NCBI RefSeq assembly: GCF_001269655.1
Contig: NZ_LHVE01000002.1
Location: 186,001 to 250,000 of the forward strand
Origin: Pseudomonas thivervalensis
GTDB lineage: Bacteria > Pseudomonadota > Gammaproteobacteria > Pseudomonadales > Pseudomonadaceae
Direction of reading: 5' to 3'
Length of the DNA: 64,000 nt
Every line of letters starts with the position of its first letter. The stretch's first letter is position 1. A program made the position numbers and the translations under genes. A model generated the notes under the pieces. That model saw only the letters and a program-made list of their open reading frames with translations, searched no databases and was not told the origin of the DNA. This document shows, piece by piece, positions 32,627-42,350 of this stretch.

Positions 32627-33991
32627 ATGCAAGAGACCAAGCCGACCCGCGTCCGCTATTTGATCCTGCTCATGCTGTTCCTGGTGACGACGATCAACTA
32701 TGCCGACCGCGCGACTATCGCCATCGCAGGCTCCAGCCTGCAAAAAGACCTCGGCATCGATGCCGTCACCCTCGGTTATATCTTCTCCGCCTTCGGCTGG
32801 GCCTACGTGGCCGGGCAGATTCCCGGCGGCTGGCTGCTCGACCGTTTCGGCTCGAAAAAAATCTATGCCTTGAGCATTTTCACCTGGTCGCTGTTCACCG
32901 TACTGCAGGGCTATGTCGGTGAATTCGGCATGTCCACGGCCGTGGTTGCGCTGTTCATGCTGCGCTTCCTGGTGGGGTTGGCCGAAGCGCCTTCGTTCCC
33001 GGGCAACGCACGAATCGTCGCCGCCTGGTTCCCCACCGCAGAACGCGGCACCGCCTCGGCGATCTTCAACTCGGCGCAGTATTTCGCCACCGTGTTGTTC
33101 GCACCGCTGATGGGCTGGATCGTCTACCGTTTCGGCTGGCAGCACGTGTTCATCGTGATGGGCGTGATCGGCATCGTGTTTTCGCTGATCTGGCTGAAAG
33201 TGATCTACAGTCCGCGCCAGCACCCGATGATCAACGAGGCCGAGTTCAATCACATCGCTTCCAACGGCGCGATGGTCGACATGGACCAGGACAAGGGCAA
33301 AGACAAGAAAAGCGACGGTCCGAAGTGGGACTACATCCGTCAACTGCTGACCAACCGCATGATGCTCGGCGTGTACCTGGGCCAATACTGCATCAACGGC
33401 ATCACCTACTTCTTCCTGACCTGGTTCCCGGTGTACCTGGTGCAGGAACGCGGCATGACCATCCTCAAGGCCGGTTTCATCGCGTCCTTGCCGGCGATCT
33501 GCGGGTTTATCGGTGGCGTGCTGGGTGGGGTGATTTCCGATTACCTGCTGCGCAAGGGCCACTCGCTGACCTTCGCCCGCAAGGCGCCGATCATCGCCGG
33601 CCTGCTGGTGTCCAGTAGCATCGTGGCGTGTAACTACGTCGACATCGAATGGATGGTGGTGGGCTTCATGGCCCTGGCCTTCTTCGGCAAAGGCGTCGGC
33701 GCACTGGGCTGGGCCGTGGTGTCCGATACGTCGCCAAAACAGATCGCTGGTCTGAGTGGCGGTCTGTTCAACACCTTCGGCAACCTGGCGTCGATCACCA
33801 CGCCAATCGTTATCGGCTACATCATCAGCTCCACCGGCTCGTTCAAATGGGCGCTGGTGTTCGTCGGTTGCAACGCGCTGATGGCGGTGTTCAGCTACCT
33901 GGTCATTGTGGGCCCGATCAAGCGTGTGGTGCTCAAGGAACCAACGGCCAAGGATGCCGACCTCTCCAGTCTGTCTGAAGCCAAATCCTGA
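32627..33991 (+). CDS. MFS transporter, D-glucarate/galactarate permease type
   Basis: The 454-aa inner-membrane transporter starts at ATG 32627 (MQETKPTRVRYLILLMLFLV) with GGAAG upstream. It has 12 predicted membrane segments with the anion:cation symporter signatures TTINYADRATIAIAG at TM1 and PGGWLLDRFGSKK in the loop after TM2. TM4 follows FLVGLAEAPSFPGNARIVA. The central charged loop DMDQDKGKDKKSDGPKWDY separates the two halves. These features match the GudP/GarP branch. It lies between the dehydrogenase and garD, so it most likely imports glucarate and/or galactarate with protons. Confidence 0.92.
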   Translation: MQETKPTRVRYLILLMLFLVTTINYADRATIAIAGSSLQKDLGIDAVTLGYIFSAFGWAYVAGQIPGGWLLDRFGSKKIYALSIFTWSLFTVLQGYVGEFGMSTAVVALFMLRFLVGLAEAPSFPGNARIVAAWFPTAERGTASAIFNSAQYFATVLFAPLMGWIVYRFGWQHVFIVMGVIGIVFSLIWLKVIYSPRQHPMINEAEFNHIASNGAMVDMDQDKGKDKKSDGPKWDYIRQLLTNRMMLGVYLGQYCINGITYFFLTWFPVYLVQERGMTILKAGFIASLPAICGFIGGVLGGVISDYLLRKGHSLTFARKAPIIAGLLVSSSIVACNYVDIEWMVVGFMALAFFGKGVGALGWAVVSDTSPKQIAGLSGGLFNTFGNLASITTPIVIGYIISSTGSFKWALVFVGCNALMAVFSYLVIVGPIKRVVLKEPTAKDADLSSLSEAKS

Positions 33992-34003
33992 GGAATGGCG
34001 TCC

Positions 34004-35557
34004 ATGAATCTGATTGAACATGCCGATTCGCCCCGTTACATCCGCCTGCATGAGCGGGACAACGTGGTGATCGTCGTCAACGACCAGGGCGTACCGGCCG
34101 GGACCGAGTTCCCGGACGGCCTGGTCACCGTCGATTTCGTACCGCAGAGCCACAAGGTCACCCTGGTGGATATTCCCGAGGGCGGCGAGGTGATTCGCTA
34201 TGGCCAGGTCATCGGCTATGCGCTGCAACCGATCCCTTGTGGCAGTTGGGTCAAGGAAGACCAGTTGCGCATGCCCACTGCGCCACCGCTGGACAGCTTG
34301 CCGCTGTCCACCGACGTGCCGGTGGCCGATGCGCCGCTGGAGGGCTACACCTTCGAGGGTTATCGCAACGCCGACGGGACCGTCGGCACGCGTAATATCC
34401 TGGGCATCACCACCACGGTGCAGTGTGTCACCGGCGTGCTGGACCATGCGGTCAAGCGCATCAAGGACGAACTGCTGCCCAAGTACCCGAACATCGATGA
34501 CGTGGTGGCGCTGACCCACAGCTATGGCTGTGGCGTGGCGATCACCGCCACCGACGCCTACATCCCGATCCGCACCGTGCGCAACCTGGCACGCAACCCG
34601 AACCTGGGCGGCGAGGCACTGGTGATCAGCCTGGGCTGCGAGAAATTGCAGGCCGGGCAGGTGATGCATGAAGGCGACAGTTCGGTGGACCTCAGCGAGC
34701 CATGGTTGTATCGCTTGCAGGATTCCAGTCACGGTTTCACCGAAATGATCGAGCAGATCATGGAGCTGGCCGAGACCCGCCTGAAGAAACTCGACCAGCG
34801 CCGTCGCGAAACCGTGCCCGCCTCGGAGTTGATCCTGGGCATGCAGTGCGGCGGCAGCGATGCGTTTTCCGGCATTACCGCCAACCCGGCCCTGGGCTAT
34901 GCCTCGGACCTGTTGCTGCGGGCCGGTGCGACGGTGATGTTTTCCGAAGTCACCGAAGTGCGCGATGCGATCTACCTGTTGACCTCCCGGGCGCAAACCC
35001 AGGAAGTCGCCCAGGAACTGGTGCGGGAAATGGACTGGTACGACCGTTACCTGGCCAAGGGCGAGGCTGATCGCAGTGCCAACACTACGCCAGGCAACAA
35101 GAAGGGCGGGTTGTCGAACATTGTCGAGAAATCCCTGGGCTCGATCGTCAAGTCCGGCAGCAGCGCGATCAACGGCGTGCTTGGCCCGGGCGAGCGCTTC
35201 AAGCAAAAGGGCCTGATTTTCTGCGCCACACCGGCCAGCGATTTTGTCTGCGGCACGCTGCAACTGGCGGCGGGGATGAACCTGCACGTGTTTACCACCG
35301 GCCGCGGCACGCCGTACGGCCTGGCGATGGCACCCGTGGTGAAGGTCTCGACCCGCACCGAACTGGCCCAGCGCTGGCCGGACTTGATCGACATCGACGC
35401 CGGCCGCATCGCCACCGGGCGGGCGACCATCGAAGAGTTGGGTTGGGAGCTGTTTCACTACTACCTGGACGTGGCCAGCGGCAAGAAGCAGACCTGGGCC
35501 GAGCGGCACAAGCTATACAACGACATCACCTTGTTCAACCCAGCGCCGATTACCTGA
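34004..35557 (+). CDS. garD: Galactarate dehydratase
   Basis: The start at 34004 ([20 protein letters not shown]) has GAGGA at good spacing and gives 517 aa; ATG 33995 is too close to that site. An N-terminal SAF-like domain (about 10-90) is followed by the UxaA/altronate-dehydratase-type catalytic domain. That domain carries [43 protein letters not shown] and [20 protein letters not shown]. GarD removes water from galactarate to give 5-keto-4-deoxy-glucarate, the KdgD substrate; with the permease it completes the pathway to 2-oxoglutarate. It follows the permease gene by 12 bases. A glucarate dehydratase gene (gudD) is not in the window. Confidence 0.95.
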   Translation: MNLIEHADSPRYIRLHERDNVVIVVNDQGVPAGTEFPDGLVTVDFVPQSHKVTLVDIPEGGEVIRYGQVIGYALQPIPCGSWVKEDQLRMPTAPPLDSLPLSTDVPVADAPLEGYTFEGYRNADGTVGTRNILGITTTVQCVTGVLDHAVKRIKDELLPKYPNIDDVVALTHSYGCGVAITATDAYIPIRTVRNLARNPNLGGEALVISLGCEKLQAGQVMHEGDSSVDLSEPWLYRLQDSSHGFTEMIEQIMELAETRLKKLDQRRRETVPASELILGMQCGGSDAFSGITANPALGYASDLLLRAGATVMFSEVTEVRDAIYLLTSRAQTQEVAQELVREMDWYDRYLAKGEADRSANTTPGNKKGGLSNIVEKSLGSIVKSGSSAINGVLGPGERFKQKGLIFCATPASDFVCGTLQLAAGMNLHVFTTGRGTPYGLAMAPVVKVSTRTELAQRWPDLIDIDAGRIATGRATIEELGWELFHYYLDVASGKKQTWAERHKLYNDITLFNPAPIT

Positions 35558-35568
35558 TCCGGCGCTGA

Positions 35569-35793
35569 TCGCGAGCAGGCTCGCTCCCACAGGGATGTGG
35601 GGTGAATGTTGATTTTTTGATCGCTGGATATCCAGTGTGGGAGCGGACTTGCTCGCGAAGACGGCGGTACATTCAGCATCGATGCAAGCTGACCCGGCGT
35701 TATCGCGAGCAAGCTCGCTCCCACAGGGGATATTTGTTGAGTGTGGATTCTGTGTTCGGCGCAGGATAAATGTGGGAGCGAGCCTGCTCGCGA
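35569..35793 (+). repeat. Cluster of four REP elements (second REP family)
   Basis: Four copies of the palindrome TCGCGAGCAGGCTCGCTCCC (or its complement) sit at 35569-35592, 35636-35658, 35702-35726 and 35771-35793, alternating in orientation with spacing of about 66-69 bases. They fill the 313-base gap between garD and the AEC gene. This family differs from the GTGGCGAGGGAGC family elsewhere in the window. Confidence 0.92.
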
Positions 35794-35870
35794 AAGCGCT
35801 TCACCAGACGCCAACGCCGTGAGTGGCTTATCATTAGCCACCTAACGACACTCCTCTCAAGGTCCCCGGC

Positions 35871-36812
35871 ATGCTGGCAATTTTCCTCGAAACCCTGAAC
35901 GTCACCGCGCCGGTGTTTGCCATGCTGTTTCTGGGGACGCTGCTCAAGCGCCTCGACTGGATCAACGACAACTTCATCCACATCGCCTCGTCCCTGGTGT
36001 TCAACGTCACCATGCCGGCGCTGTTGTTCCTCGGCATCCTGCACGCCGACCTGCACGCGGCCTTGCAGCCCGACCTGCTGATCTATTTCTCCATCGCCAC
36101 CCTGGCAAGTTTCGTCCTGGCCTGGGGCTGGGCGATCTGGCGTTGCCCGCGGGAAGATCGCGGCATCTACACCCAGGGTGCGTTTCGCGGCAACAACGGT
36201 GTGATCGGCCTGGCACTGGCCGCGAGCATGTATGGCGACTACGGGATTTCCCTGGGGGCGATTCTCGCGGCGCTGGTGATCCTGTTCTACAACACCTTGT
36301 CGACCATCGTGCTGGCGGTCTACAGCCCGGTGATCAAGTCTGATCCGTGGAGCATCTGCAAAAGCGTGATCAGCAACCCGCTGATCATCAGCGTGATCGT
36401 CGCCGCGCCGTTCGCCTATTGGCAGATCGGCGTGCCGAACTGGTTCGAGACTTCGGCCAAATACCTGTCGCAAATGACCTTGCCCCTGGCGCTGATCTGC
36501 ATCGGCGGCACGTTGTCATTGGCGGCCCTGCGCAAGAGCGGCAAGATGGCCCTGAGTTCGAGCCTGGTGAAAATGGTCGGCCTGCCGCTGCTGACCACCC
36601 TCGGGGCATGGCTCTGGGGCTTTCGCGGGGCGGAGCTGGGGATTCTGTTCCTGTACTTCGGCAGCCCCACCGCCGCGGCCAGCTTCGTCATGGCCCGGGC
36701 GGCCGATGGCAACCATGAACTGGCGGCGGCGATCATCGTCATTACCACGTTGATGGCGGCGATCACCACCAACCTGGGGATCTTTGTGCTGCAGTGGGGT
36801 GGGTGGATCTAG
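35871..36812 (+). CDS. AEC-family (auxin efflux carrier-like) transporter
   Basis: The 313-aa inner-membrane protein has about ten hydrophobic segments in two halves. AEC hallmarks are LVFNVTMPALLFLGI near TM2 and, later, GGTLSLAALRKS and GSPTAAASFVMARA in the C-terminal half. AEC proteins move small organic acids or related anions; substrate unknown. AAGGT lies upstream of the ATG. It stands alone between REP clusters, so context gives no substrate hint beyond the neighbouring sugar-acid genes. Confidence 0.88.
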   Translation: MLAIFLETLNVTAPVFAMLFLGTLLKRLDWINDNFIHIASSLVFNVTMPALLFLGILHADLHAALQPDLLIYFSIATLASFVLAWGWAIWRCPREDRGIYTQGAFRGNNGVIGLALAASMYGDYGISLGAILAALVILFYNTLSTIVLAVYSPVIKSDPWSICKSVISNPLIISVIVAAPFAYWQIGVPNWFETSAKYLSQMTLPLALICIGGTLSLAALRKSGKMALSSSLVKMVGLPLLTTLGAWLWGFRGAELGILFLYFGSPTAAASFVMARAADGNHELAAAIIVITTLMAAITTNLGIFVLQWGGWI

Positions 36813-36840
36813 GTTCGAAGCGTGGTGTTCCTTAGGCCCG

Positions 36841-36932
36841 ATCGCGAGCAGGCTCGCTCCCACAGGTAATCACAGGTGTACCGGAGTTTTATGTACACCG
36901 AAGATCCACTGTGGGAGCGAGCCTGCTCGCGA
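36841..36932 (+). repeat. Inverted REP doublet (second family)
   Basis: ATCGCGAGCAGGCTCGCTCCC at 36841 and its inverted partner ending at 36932 flank a 45-base spacer between two convergent genes. Confidence 0.9.
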
Positions 36933-36946
36933 TTGCGATCTCCCAG

Positions 36947-37327
36947 TCACTCAGGTTTCTGGTAAGCGTCGATCACTTCCTGCGCCGCCCGAAACGCATC
37001 GATTGCCGCCGGCACGCCGGCATACACCGCGCAATGCAGCAACGCCTCGCGAATCTCTTCCACCGTGCAGCCATTGTTCAGCGCGCCGCGCACATGGCCC
37101 TTGAGTTCCTGCGGACACTTGAGCGCGGTGAGGGCGGCGAGGGTGATCAGGCTGCGGGTCTTCAGCGGCAGGCCTTCGCGGCTCCAGACGCTGCCCCAGG
37201 CGTGTTCGTTGACGAAGTCCTGCAACGGCTGGGTGAAGTCGGTGGCGTTGCCCAGGGCGCGGTCGACGAACGCGTCGCCCATGACCTGGCGACGCATGTC
37301 CAGGCCGGTCTTTGGAGTGTCGGTCAT
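36947..37327 (-). CDS. Carboxymuconolactone decarboxylase-family protein (PcaC-like)
   Basis: A 126-aa all-helical protein of the CMD/AhpD superfamily. TRSLITLAALTALKCPQELK and GCTVEEIREALLHCAVYAGV are the PcaC-type signatures (CMD motif with a His in place of the AhpD CxxC). The protein could decarboxylate 4-carboxymuconolactone in protocatechuate catabolism, but no other pca gene is nearby, so the substrate is open. The start at 37327 overlaps the stop of the upstream antiporter gene by 4 bases (ATGA), with GAGGGA ahead. The two are translationally coupled despite unrelated families. Confidence 0.88.
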   Translation of the reverse strand: MTDTPKTGLDMRRQVMGDAFVDRALGNATDFTQPLQDFVNEHAWGSVWSREGLPLKTRSLITLAALTALKCPQELKGHVRGALNNGCTVEEIREALLHCAVYAGVPAAIDAFRAAQEVIDAYQKPE

Positions 37328-38418
37328 GGCAAATCCCTCTTGTGGTGTTGGCGGCGCCAGGCGCGCAGGGAGGTGAACAGCAAAAACGCGAGCAGGGCCG
37401 GCAGTACATAGAACAGCATCAGCCGTTCCAGTTGGCCGGCCAGGGGCATGCCGGTGGTGAATGACACCACGTGCAGCCCGTAGGCCAGGTACAAGCCCAG
37501 GAACAGCAAGCCTTCGGCGCGGGTGACGCGATAACCGGAATAGAACACCGGCAGGCACAGCACCGCCACGCCGAGCATCACCGGCAGGTCGAAATCCAGG
37601 GCGTTCGGCGAGACCGACAGTGGCGTGGGCGCGGCCAGGGCGGTCACCCCGAGCACGCCCAGCAGGTTGAACAGGTTGCTGCCGATCACGTTGCCCACCG
37701 CAATGTCCCGTTGGCCGCGCAACGCCGCGATCAACGAGGTGGCGAGTTCCGGCAGCGAGGTGCTGACGGCGACGATGGTCAGGCCGATGATGCGTTCCGA
37801 GAGCCCGAGGTCCGTCGCCACTTCCACCGCCGCACCCAGCAGCAGGTGCCCGGCGAACACCAGCATCGCCAGGCCCGATACAATCATCAACACACTCTTG
37901 AACCAGGACAGGTGGGCCACGTCGCCCCCCACCGGATGCGGCCGCGCCGAATGCCGCGACTGACGCAGCAACAGCCCGAGGTACACCGCCAGGGCCAGCA
38001 GCAGCCAGACGCCGTCCAACCGGGTCAGTTCCTCATTCAATGCCAGCACGAACACCAGCAGGCTGGCGCCAATCATCAACGGGATGTCCAGGCGCACCAG
38101 TTGGCGCGAGACGCGCAACGGAATGATCAGCGCCGACAGCCCGAGGGTGACCAGGATATTGAAGATGCTGCTGCCGATCACGCTGCCCACGGCGATGTCG
38201 GCGTTCTGCGCCAGGGTCGCCTGCAGGCTGACGGCCATTTGCGGCGCGCTGCTGCCGAACGCGACGACGGTCAGGCCGATGATCAGCGGCCTGACCTGCA
38301 AGCGTGCCGCCAGGCCCACGGCGGCGCGCACCAGCAGTTCGGCGCCACCGATCAGCAACAGCAGGGCGCCGAACAATTCGATCAGACTGAGCAGCGGTAG
38401 GGCGGTGAGTAGGGAAAT
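37324..38418 (-). CDS. CaCA-family sodium/calcium-type antiporter (YrbG-like), possible AUU start
   Basis: An inner-membrane antiporter made of two homologous halves. The alpha-repeat signatures are VVAFGSSAPQMAVSL and GSVIGSSIFNILVTL in the first half and VAVSTSLPELATSL and GNVIGSNLFNLLGVL in the second. No ATG or GTG lies in the right place. An in-frame TTG at 38376 has no ribosome site and would remove the start of TM1. ATT at 38418 has GGAG 7 bases upstream (38426-38429), begins 16 bases after the rlpA-like stop and restores a complete TM1; I use it (364 aa). The first alpha repeat has APQ where the usual form is (A/S)PE, so ion specificity may be altered. Gene order suggests an operon with the rlpA-like gene upstream and the CMD gene downstream. 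Confidence 0.8.
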   Translation of the reverse strand: MSLLTALPLLSLIELFGALLLLIGGAELLVRAAVGLAARLQVRPLIIGLTVVAFGSSAPQMAVSLQATLAQNADIAVGSVIGSSIFNILVTLGLSALIIPLRVSRQLVRLDIPLMIGASLLVFVLALNEELTRLDGVWLLLALAVYLGLLLRQSRHSARPHPVGGDVAHLSWFKSVLMIVSGLAMLVFAGHLLLGAAVEVATDLGLSERIIGLTIVAVSTSLPELATSLIAALRGQRDIAVGNVIGSNLFNLLGVLGVTALAAPTPLSVSPNALDFDLPVMLGVAVLCLPVFYSGYRVTRAEGLLFLGLYLAYGLHVVSFTTGMPLAGQLERLMLFYVLPALLAFLLFTSLRAWRRQHHKRDLP

Positions 38419-38434
38419 GGCCGGGCTCCGTCTA

Positions 38435-38812
38435 TCAATCGTCGAGGGCTTGCACGCGTACCCGGGCGGTGCCGCTGCGCAACATGCCCAGTTGCTCGGC
38501 GGCTTCGCGGGACACGTCGATCAAGCGGCCACGAGTATACGGGCCGCGATCATTGATGCGGACCACGACGCTGTCGTTGTTTTTCAGGTTGGTGACTTTC
38601 ACCCGGGTGCCGAACGGCAACTGGCGATGGGCGGCAGTCAGGCCATGCTGGTCGAAGCGCTCGCCGCTGGCGGTGCGCTTGCCATGGTGCCTGGCACCGT
38701 AATAAGAGGCGACGCCGGTCTGGTCGTAGCCGTGTGGATCGACCGTCCCGCTCTGGCTGGCGCAACCGGCCAGCAGGGACAGCAGGGCGCAGGCGCCGAG
38801 GAGACGCTTCAT
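38435..38812 (-). CDS. Small RlpA-like lipoprotein (double-psi beta-barrel)
   Basis: A 125-aa lipoprotein. The signal MKRLLGACALLSLLAGC puts the acylated cysteine at residue 17. The DPBB domain follows with GVASYYGARHHGKRTASGE, GLTAAHRQLPFGTRVKVTN, VVVRINDRGPYTRGR and IDVSREAAEQLGM, the classic RlpA block including the catalytic-type D in NDRGP. The protein ends right after the barrel and lacks the C-terminal SPOR domain of full RlpA, so it would not be targeted to denuded septal glycan. It may be a lytic-transglycosylase-like or structural lipoprotein. It appears first in a three-gene minus-strand operon. Confidence 0.88.
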   Translation of the reverse strand: MKRLLGACALLSLLAGCASQSGTVDPHGYDQTGVASYYGARHHGKRTASGERFDQHGLTAAHRQLPFGTRVKVTNLKNNDSVVVRINDRGPYTRGRLIDVSREAAEQLGMLRSGTARVRVQALDD

Positions 38813-38851
38813 CAAGGAGTTTCCCACATCAGTGTGGTTGTGAAAATTAAT

Positions 38852-38959
38852 GTGGCGAGGGAGCTTGCTCCCGCTGGGCTGCGCAGCAGCCCCCTGAATC
38901 TGGTAGCAGATTGTTGGGGGCCGCTTCGCGACCCAGCGAGAGCAAGCTCCCTCGCCACA
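38852..38959 (+). repeat. Inverted REP doublet
   Basis: Head-to-head GTGGCGAGGGAGC-type REPs, each with a GC-rich companion hairpin, in the gap between gatB and the rlpA-like gene. The second copy has an A substitution (CGAGAGCAAGC). Confidence 0.9.
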
Positions 38960-38966
38960 GGGGGTT

Positions 38967-38989
38967 GAGCCAGATTGGAAGACTGGCTC
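38967..38989 (-). terminator. Weak hairpin after gatB
   Basis: GAGCCAG and CTGGCTC form a 7-bp stem with a 9-base loop, starting 8 bases beyond the gatB stop. No T-run; with the REP doublet behind it this probably ends or protects the gatCAB mRNA. Confidence 0.45.
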
Positions 38990-38997
38990 CATGGCAA

Positions 38998-40443
38998 TCA
39001 GCCTTCGAGCTTGCTTTTGAGCAGTTCGTTGACCTGTTGCGGGTTGGCCTTGCCCTTGGAGGCTTTCATGGCCTGGCCGACGAAGAAGCCGAACATCTTG
39101 CCGCGCTTGGCTTCGTCTGCCGCACGGTACTGTTCGACCTGTTCGGCGTTGGCCGCGAGCATTTCATCGAGCACGGCGGAAATCGCGCCGGTGTCGGTGA
39201 CCTGCTTCAAGCCGCGCTTCTCGATGATCTCATCGGCGCTGCCCTCACCATTGGCCATGGCTTCGAACACCATCTTGGCGATCTTGCCGGAAATGGTGTT
39301 GTCCTTGATCCGCACCAGCATGCCGCCCAATTGCTCGGCGGAGACCGGCGACTCATCGATTTCCAGGCCCTGCTTGTTCAACAGGCTGCCCAACTCGACC
39401 ATCACCCAGTTGGCCGCCAGCTTGGCGTCGCCGCCGATGCTCACGACTTTTTCGAAGTAATCGGCCTGTTCGCGGCTGGTGGCCAGGACGTTTGCGTCAT
39501 AGCTCGACAGGCCGAACTGCGCCTGGAAACGCTCGCGCTTCTGTGGCGGGAGTTCCGGCAGAGTGGCACGTACGTCATCGAGGAACGAATTCTCGATGAC
39601 CACTGGCAGCAGGTCCGGGTCGGGGAAGTAACGGTAGTCGTTGGCTTCTTCCTTGCTGCGCATCGGACGGGTCTCGTCCTTGTTCGGGTCGTACAGGCGG
39701 GTCTGCTGGATGACCTTGCCGCCGTCCTCGATCAGTTCGATCTGGCGCTGGATCTCGCTGTTGATCGCCTTCTCGATGAAACGGAACGAGTTGACGTTCT
39801 TGATCTCGCAGCGGGTGCCGAACTCGACCTGGCCCTTGGGCCGGATCGACACGTTGCAGTCGCAGCGCAGCGAACCTTCGGCCATGTTGCCGTCGCAGAT
39901 ACCCAGGTAGCGCACCAGCGCGTGGATCGCCTTGACGTAGGCCACGGCTTCCTTGGCGCTGCGCATGTCCGGCTCGGAGACGATTTCCAGCAGCGGTGTG
40001 CCGGCACGGTTCAGGTCGATGCCGGTGGCGCCGTTGAATTCTTCGTGCAGGCTCTTGCCGGCATCTTCTTCCAGGTGCGCCCGGGTGATGCCGACGCGCT
40101 TGACCGTGCCGTCTTCCAGGGCGATGTCCAAGTAGCCCTTGCCGACGATCGGCAGTTCCATCTGGCTGATCTGGTAGCCCTTGGGCAGGTCCGGGTAGAA
40201 GTAGTTCTTGCGGGCGAACACGTTGTGCTGGCCGATCTCGGCGTCAATCGCCAGGCCGAACATCACCGCCATGCGCACCGCTTCGGCGTTGAGCACTGGC
40301 AGCACGCCGGGCATGCCCAGGTCCACCAGGCTGGCCTGGGTGTTGGGCTCGGAACCGAATGTGGTCGAGCTACCGGAAAAGATTTTCGACCGGGTGGTGA
40401 GCTGGGTATGAATCTCCAGCCCGATCACGACTTCCCATTGCAT
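38998..40443 (-). CDS. gatB: Aspartyl/glutamyl-tRNA amidotransferase subunit B
   Basis: The 481-aa protein starts at 40443 ([20 protein letters not shown]) with GAGGAG upstream. It is the kinase-like subunit of GatCAB that phosphorylates Glu/Asp on mischarged tRNA and passes ammonia from GatA to form Gln-/Asn-tRNA. Visible signatures are [46 protein letters not shown] and [12 protein letters not shown]. The C-terminal GatB/YqeY tail (about 330-481) binds tRNA. It is last of the gatCAB operon, 10 bases after gatA. Confidence 0.98.
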   Translation of the reverse strand: MQWEVVIGLEIHTQLTTRSKIFSGSSTTFGSEPNTQASLVDLGMPGVLPVLNAEAVRMAVMFGLAIDAEIGQHNVFARKNYFYPDLPKGYQISQMELPIVGKGYLDIALEDGTVKRVGITRAHLEEDAGKSLHEEFNGATGIDLNRAGTPLLEIVSEPDMRSAKEAVAYVKAIHALVRYLGICDGNMAEGSLRCDCNVSIRPKGQVEFGTRCEIKNVNSFRFIEKAINSEIQRQIELIEDGGKVIQQTRLYDPNKDETRPMRSKEEANDYRYFPDPDLLPVVIENSFLDDVRATLPELPPQKRERFQAQFGLSSYDANVLATSREQADYFEKVVSIGGDAKLAANWVMVELGSLLNKQGLEIDESPVSAEQLGGMLVRIKDNTISGKIAKMVFEAMANGEGSADEIIEKRGLKQVTDTGAISAVLDEMLAANAEQVEQYRAADEAKRGKMFGFFVGQAMKASKGKANPQQVNELLKSKLEG

Positions 40444-40453
40444 GTGTTTCTCC

Positions 40454-41905
40454 TCAGAAGCCGGTTGGGGTGCGGGTGTGCCAGTCAGTATTGAGCTGGT
40501 ACTGGTGCGCCACGTTGAGCAGGCGGCCTTCCTGGAAATACGGCGCGAGCAGCTGCACGCCCACCGGCAGGCCATCGACGAAACCGGCCGGCATGGACAG
40601 GCCCGGCAAGCCGGCGAGGTTGGCGGTGATGGTGTAGACGTCTTCCAGATACTCGGCGATCGGGTCGCTGTTCTTGGCGCCGAGCTTCCAGGCCGGGTTC
40701 GGCGTGGTCGGGCCGAGGATGATGTCGACCTCGTTGAAGGCGGCCATGAAGTCGTTCTTCACCAGGCGGCGGATTTTCTGCGCCTTGAGGTAGTAGGCAT
40801 CGTAGTAGCCGGCGGACAGCGCATAGGCGCCGACCATGATCCGGCGCTGCACTTCGGCGCCGAAGCCTTCGCCACGGGAGCGCTTGTACAGGTCGACCAG
40901 GTTTTCCGGGTTCTCGCAGCGATGGCCGAAGCGCACGCCGTCGAAACGCGACAGGTTCGAGGACGCTTCCGCCGGGGCGATCACGTAGTACGCCGGAATG
41001 GCGTGCTGCATGTTCGGCAGGCTGATTTCCTTGATGACCGCGCCGAGCTTCTCCAGCTCCTTGACGCTGTTATGAACCAGTTCGGCGATGCGTGGGTCGA
41101 GGCCGGCGCTGAAGTACTCCTTTGGCACGCCGATGCGCAGGCCTTGCAGCGAGCCGTTGAGGCTGGCGCTGTAGTCCGGCACGGGCTCATCGATGCTGGT
41201 GGAGTCGTTCGGGTCGAAGCCCGCCATGCCTTGCAGCAGGATCGCGCAGTCTTCGGCGGTGCGCGCCAGCGGGCCGCCCTGGTCGAGGCTGGAGGCGTAG
41301 GCGATCATGCCCCAGCGCGAAACGCGACCGTAGGTCGGCTTGAGGCCGGTGAGGTTGGTGAACGCCGCCGGCTGGCGAATCGAGCCGCCGGTGTCGGTGG
41401 CGGTGGCGGCCGGCAACAGGCGCGCGGCCACGGCGGCGGCGGAACCGCCGGACGAGCCGCCCGGTACGTGTTCCAGGTTCCACGGGTTCTTCACCGCGCC
41501 GTAGTAGCTCGACTCGTTGGCCGAGCCCATGGCGAATTCGTCCATGTTGGTCTTGCCCAGGGTCACCGTGCCAGCGGCGGCCAGCTTGGCGACCACGGTG
41601 GCATCGTACGGGGCCTTGAAGTTGTCGAGCATCTTCGAGCCGCAGCTGGTGCGGATGCCCTGGGTGCAGAACAAGTCCTTGTGGGCGATTGGCGCACCGA
41701 GCAGGGCGCCGGTCTCACCGTTGGCGCGGCGGGCGTCGGCGGCCTTGGCCTGGCTCAGGGCCAGCTCCTGGGTGAGGCTGATGAAACTGTTGAGCTGTGG
41801 GTCGAGCTGGGCGATACGCGCCAGCAGGACCTGGGTCAGCTCTTCGGAGGAAAACTTTTTATCGGCGAGTCCGCGGGCGATCTCGGCCAGGGTCATGTGA
41901 TGCAT
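40454..41905 (-). CDS. gatA: Aspartyl/glutamyl-tRNA amidotransferase subunit A
   Basis: The 483-aa amidase-signature enzyme releases ammonia from glutamine for the tRNA-dependent amidation carried out with GatB. The catalytic lysine is K76 in PIAHKDLF; the Ser-rich loop [14 protein letters not shown] and [13 protein letters not shown] carry the serine pair of the Ser-cisSer-Lys triad. Starts at 41905 ([12 protein letters not shown]) or 41896 are both possible. It lies between gatC and gatB with gaps of 16 and 10 bases. Confidence 0.98.
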   Translation of the reverse strand: MHHMTLAEIARGLADKKFSSEELTQVLLARIAQLDPQLNSFISLTQELALSQAKAADARRANGETGALLGAPIAHKDLFCTQGIRTSCGSKMLDNFKAPYDATVVAKLAAAGTVTLGKTNMDEFAMGSANESSYYGAVKNPWNLEHVPGGSSGGSAAAVAARLLPAATATDTGGSIRQPAAFTNLTGLKPTYGRVSRWGMIAYASSLDQGGPLARTAEDCAILLQGMAGFDPNDSTSIDEPVPDYSASLNGSLQGLRIGVPKEYFSAGLDPRIAELVHNSVKELEKLGAVIKEISLPNMQHAIPAYYVIAPAEASSNLSRFDGVRFGHRCENPENLVDLYKRSRGEGFGAEVQRRIMVGAYALSAGYYDAYYLKAQKIRRLVKNDFMAAFNEVDIILGPTTPNPAWKLGAKNSDPIAEYLEDVYTITANLAGLPGLSMPAGFVDGLPVGVQLLAPYFQEGRLLNVAHQYQLNTDWHTRTPTGF

Positions 41906-41921
41906 GAGAGGCTCTTTCCCT

Positions 41922-42209
41922 TTAGTCGATGACTTTCGGAACCAGGTACAGGCCGTTTTCGACCGCTGGTGCGATGGACTGGTAGGCCTCGCGGTGATTG
42001 GACTCGGTCACGACGTCGGCGCGCAGGCGCTGGCTGGCTTCCAGTGGGTGGGCCAGCGGTTCGATACCGTCGGTATCGACCGCCTGCATCTCGTCGACCA
42101 GCCCCAGAATGCTGTTCAGGGCAGAAGTGATGTGTGGAAGATCGGCTTCATTGAGGCCCAGACAGGCCAGATGAGCGATTTTTTCCACGTCGGAGCGTTC
42201 AAGCGCCAT
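41922..42209 (-). CDS. gatC: Aspartyl/glutamyl-tRNA amidotransferase subunit C
   Basis: The 95-aa clamp subunit holds GatA and GatB together. It has the family N-terminus [17 protein letters not shown] and the C-terminal [20 protein letters not shown] that wraps around GatA. GGAG precedes the ATG. It opens the gatCAB operon, whose leader contains a terminator-like hairpin. It is divergent from mreB, as in PAO1. Confidence 0.97.
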   Translation of the reverse strand: MALERSDVEKIAHLACLGLNEADLPHITSALNSILGLVDEMQAVDTDGIEPLAHPLEASQRLRADVVTESNHREAYQSIAPAVENGLYLVPKVID

Positions 42210-42223
42210 GGGATTCTCCAGTG

Positions 42224-42251
42224 GAAAACAAAACGGACGCAGTCTGTCCGT
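42224..42251 (-). terminator. Terminator-like hairpin in the gatCAB leader
   Basis: On the minus strand ACGGAC (42246-42251) pairs with GTCCGT (42233-42238) around a 7-base loop and is followed by TTTGTTTTC. It lies only about 15 bases before the gatC start codon and immediately ahead of its ribosome site, so it is in the right place for transcription attenuation. Confidence 0.5.
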
Positions 42252-42350
42252 GTGTTAGATTGTCGGAACACTACCGCATTTCTACGGCCCTACGGCCGCG
42301 ATTTCGGGGTTTGGTGCACAGAAAAGCGGCCAATTTAACATATTGGCGCC

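Noticed and set aside
31460..35509. A 1349-codon open frame on the minus strand
   Set aside because: It is antisense to the aldehyde dehydrogenase, permease and garD genes; its length follows from high GC in the third codon position and its composition is His/Gln/Asp-rich without any family motif.
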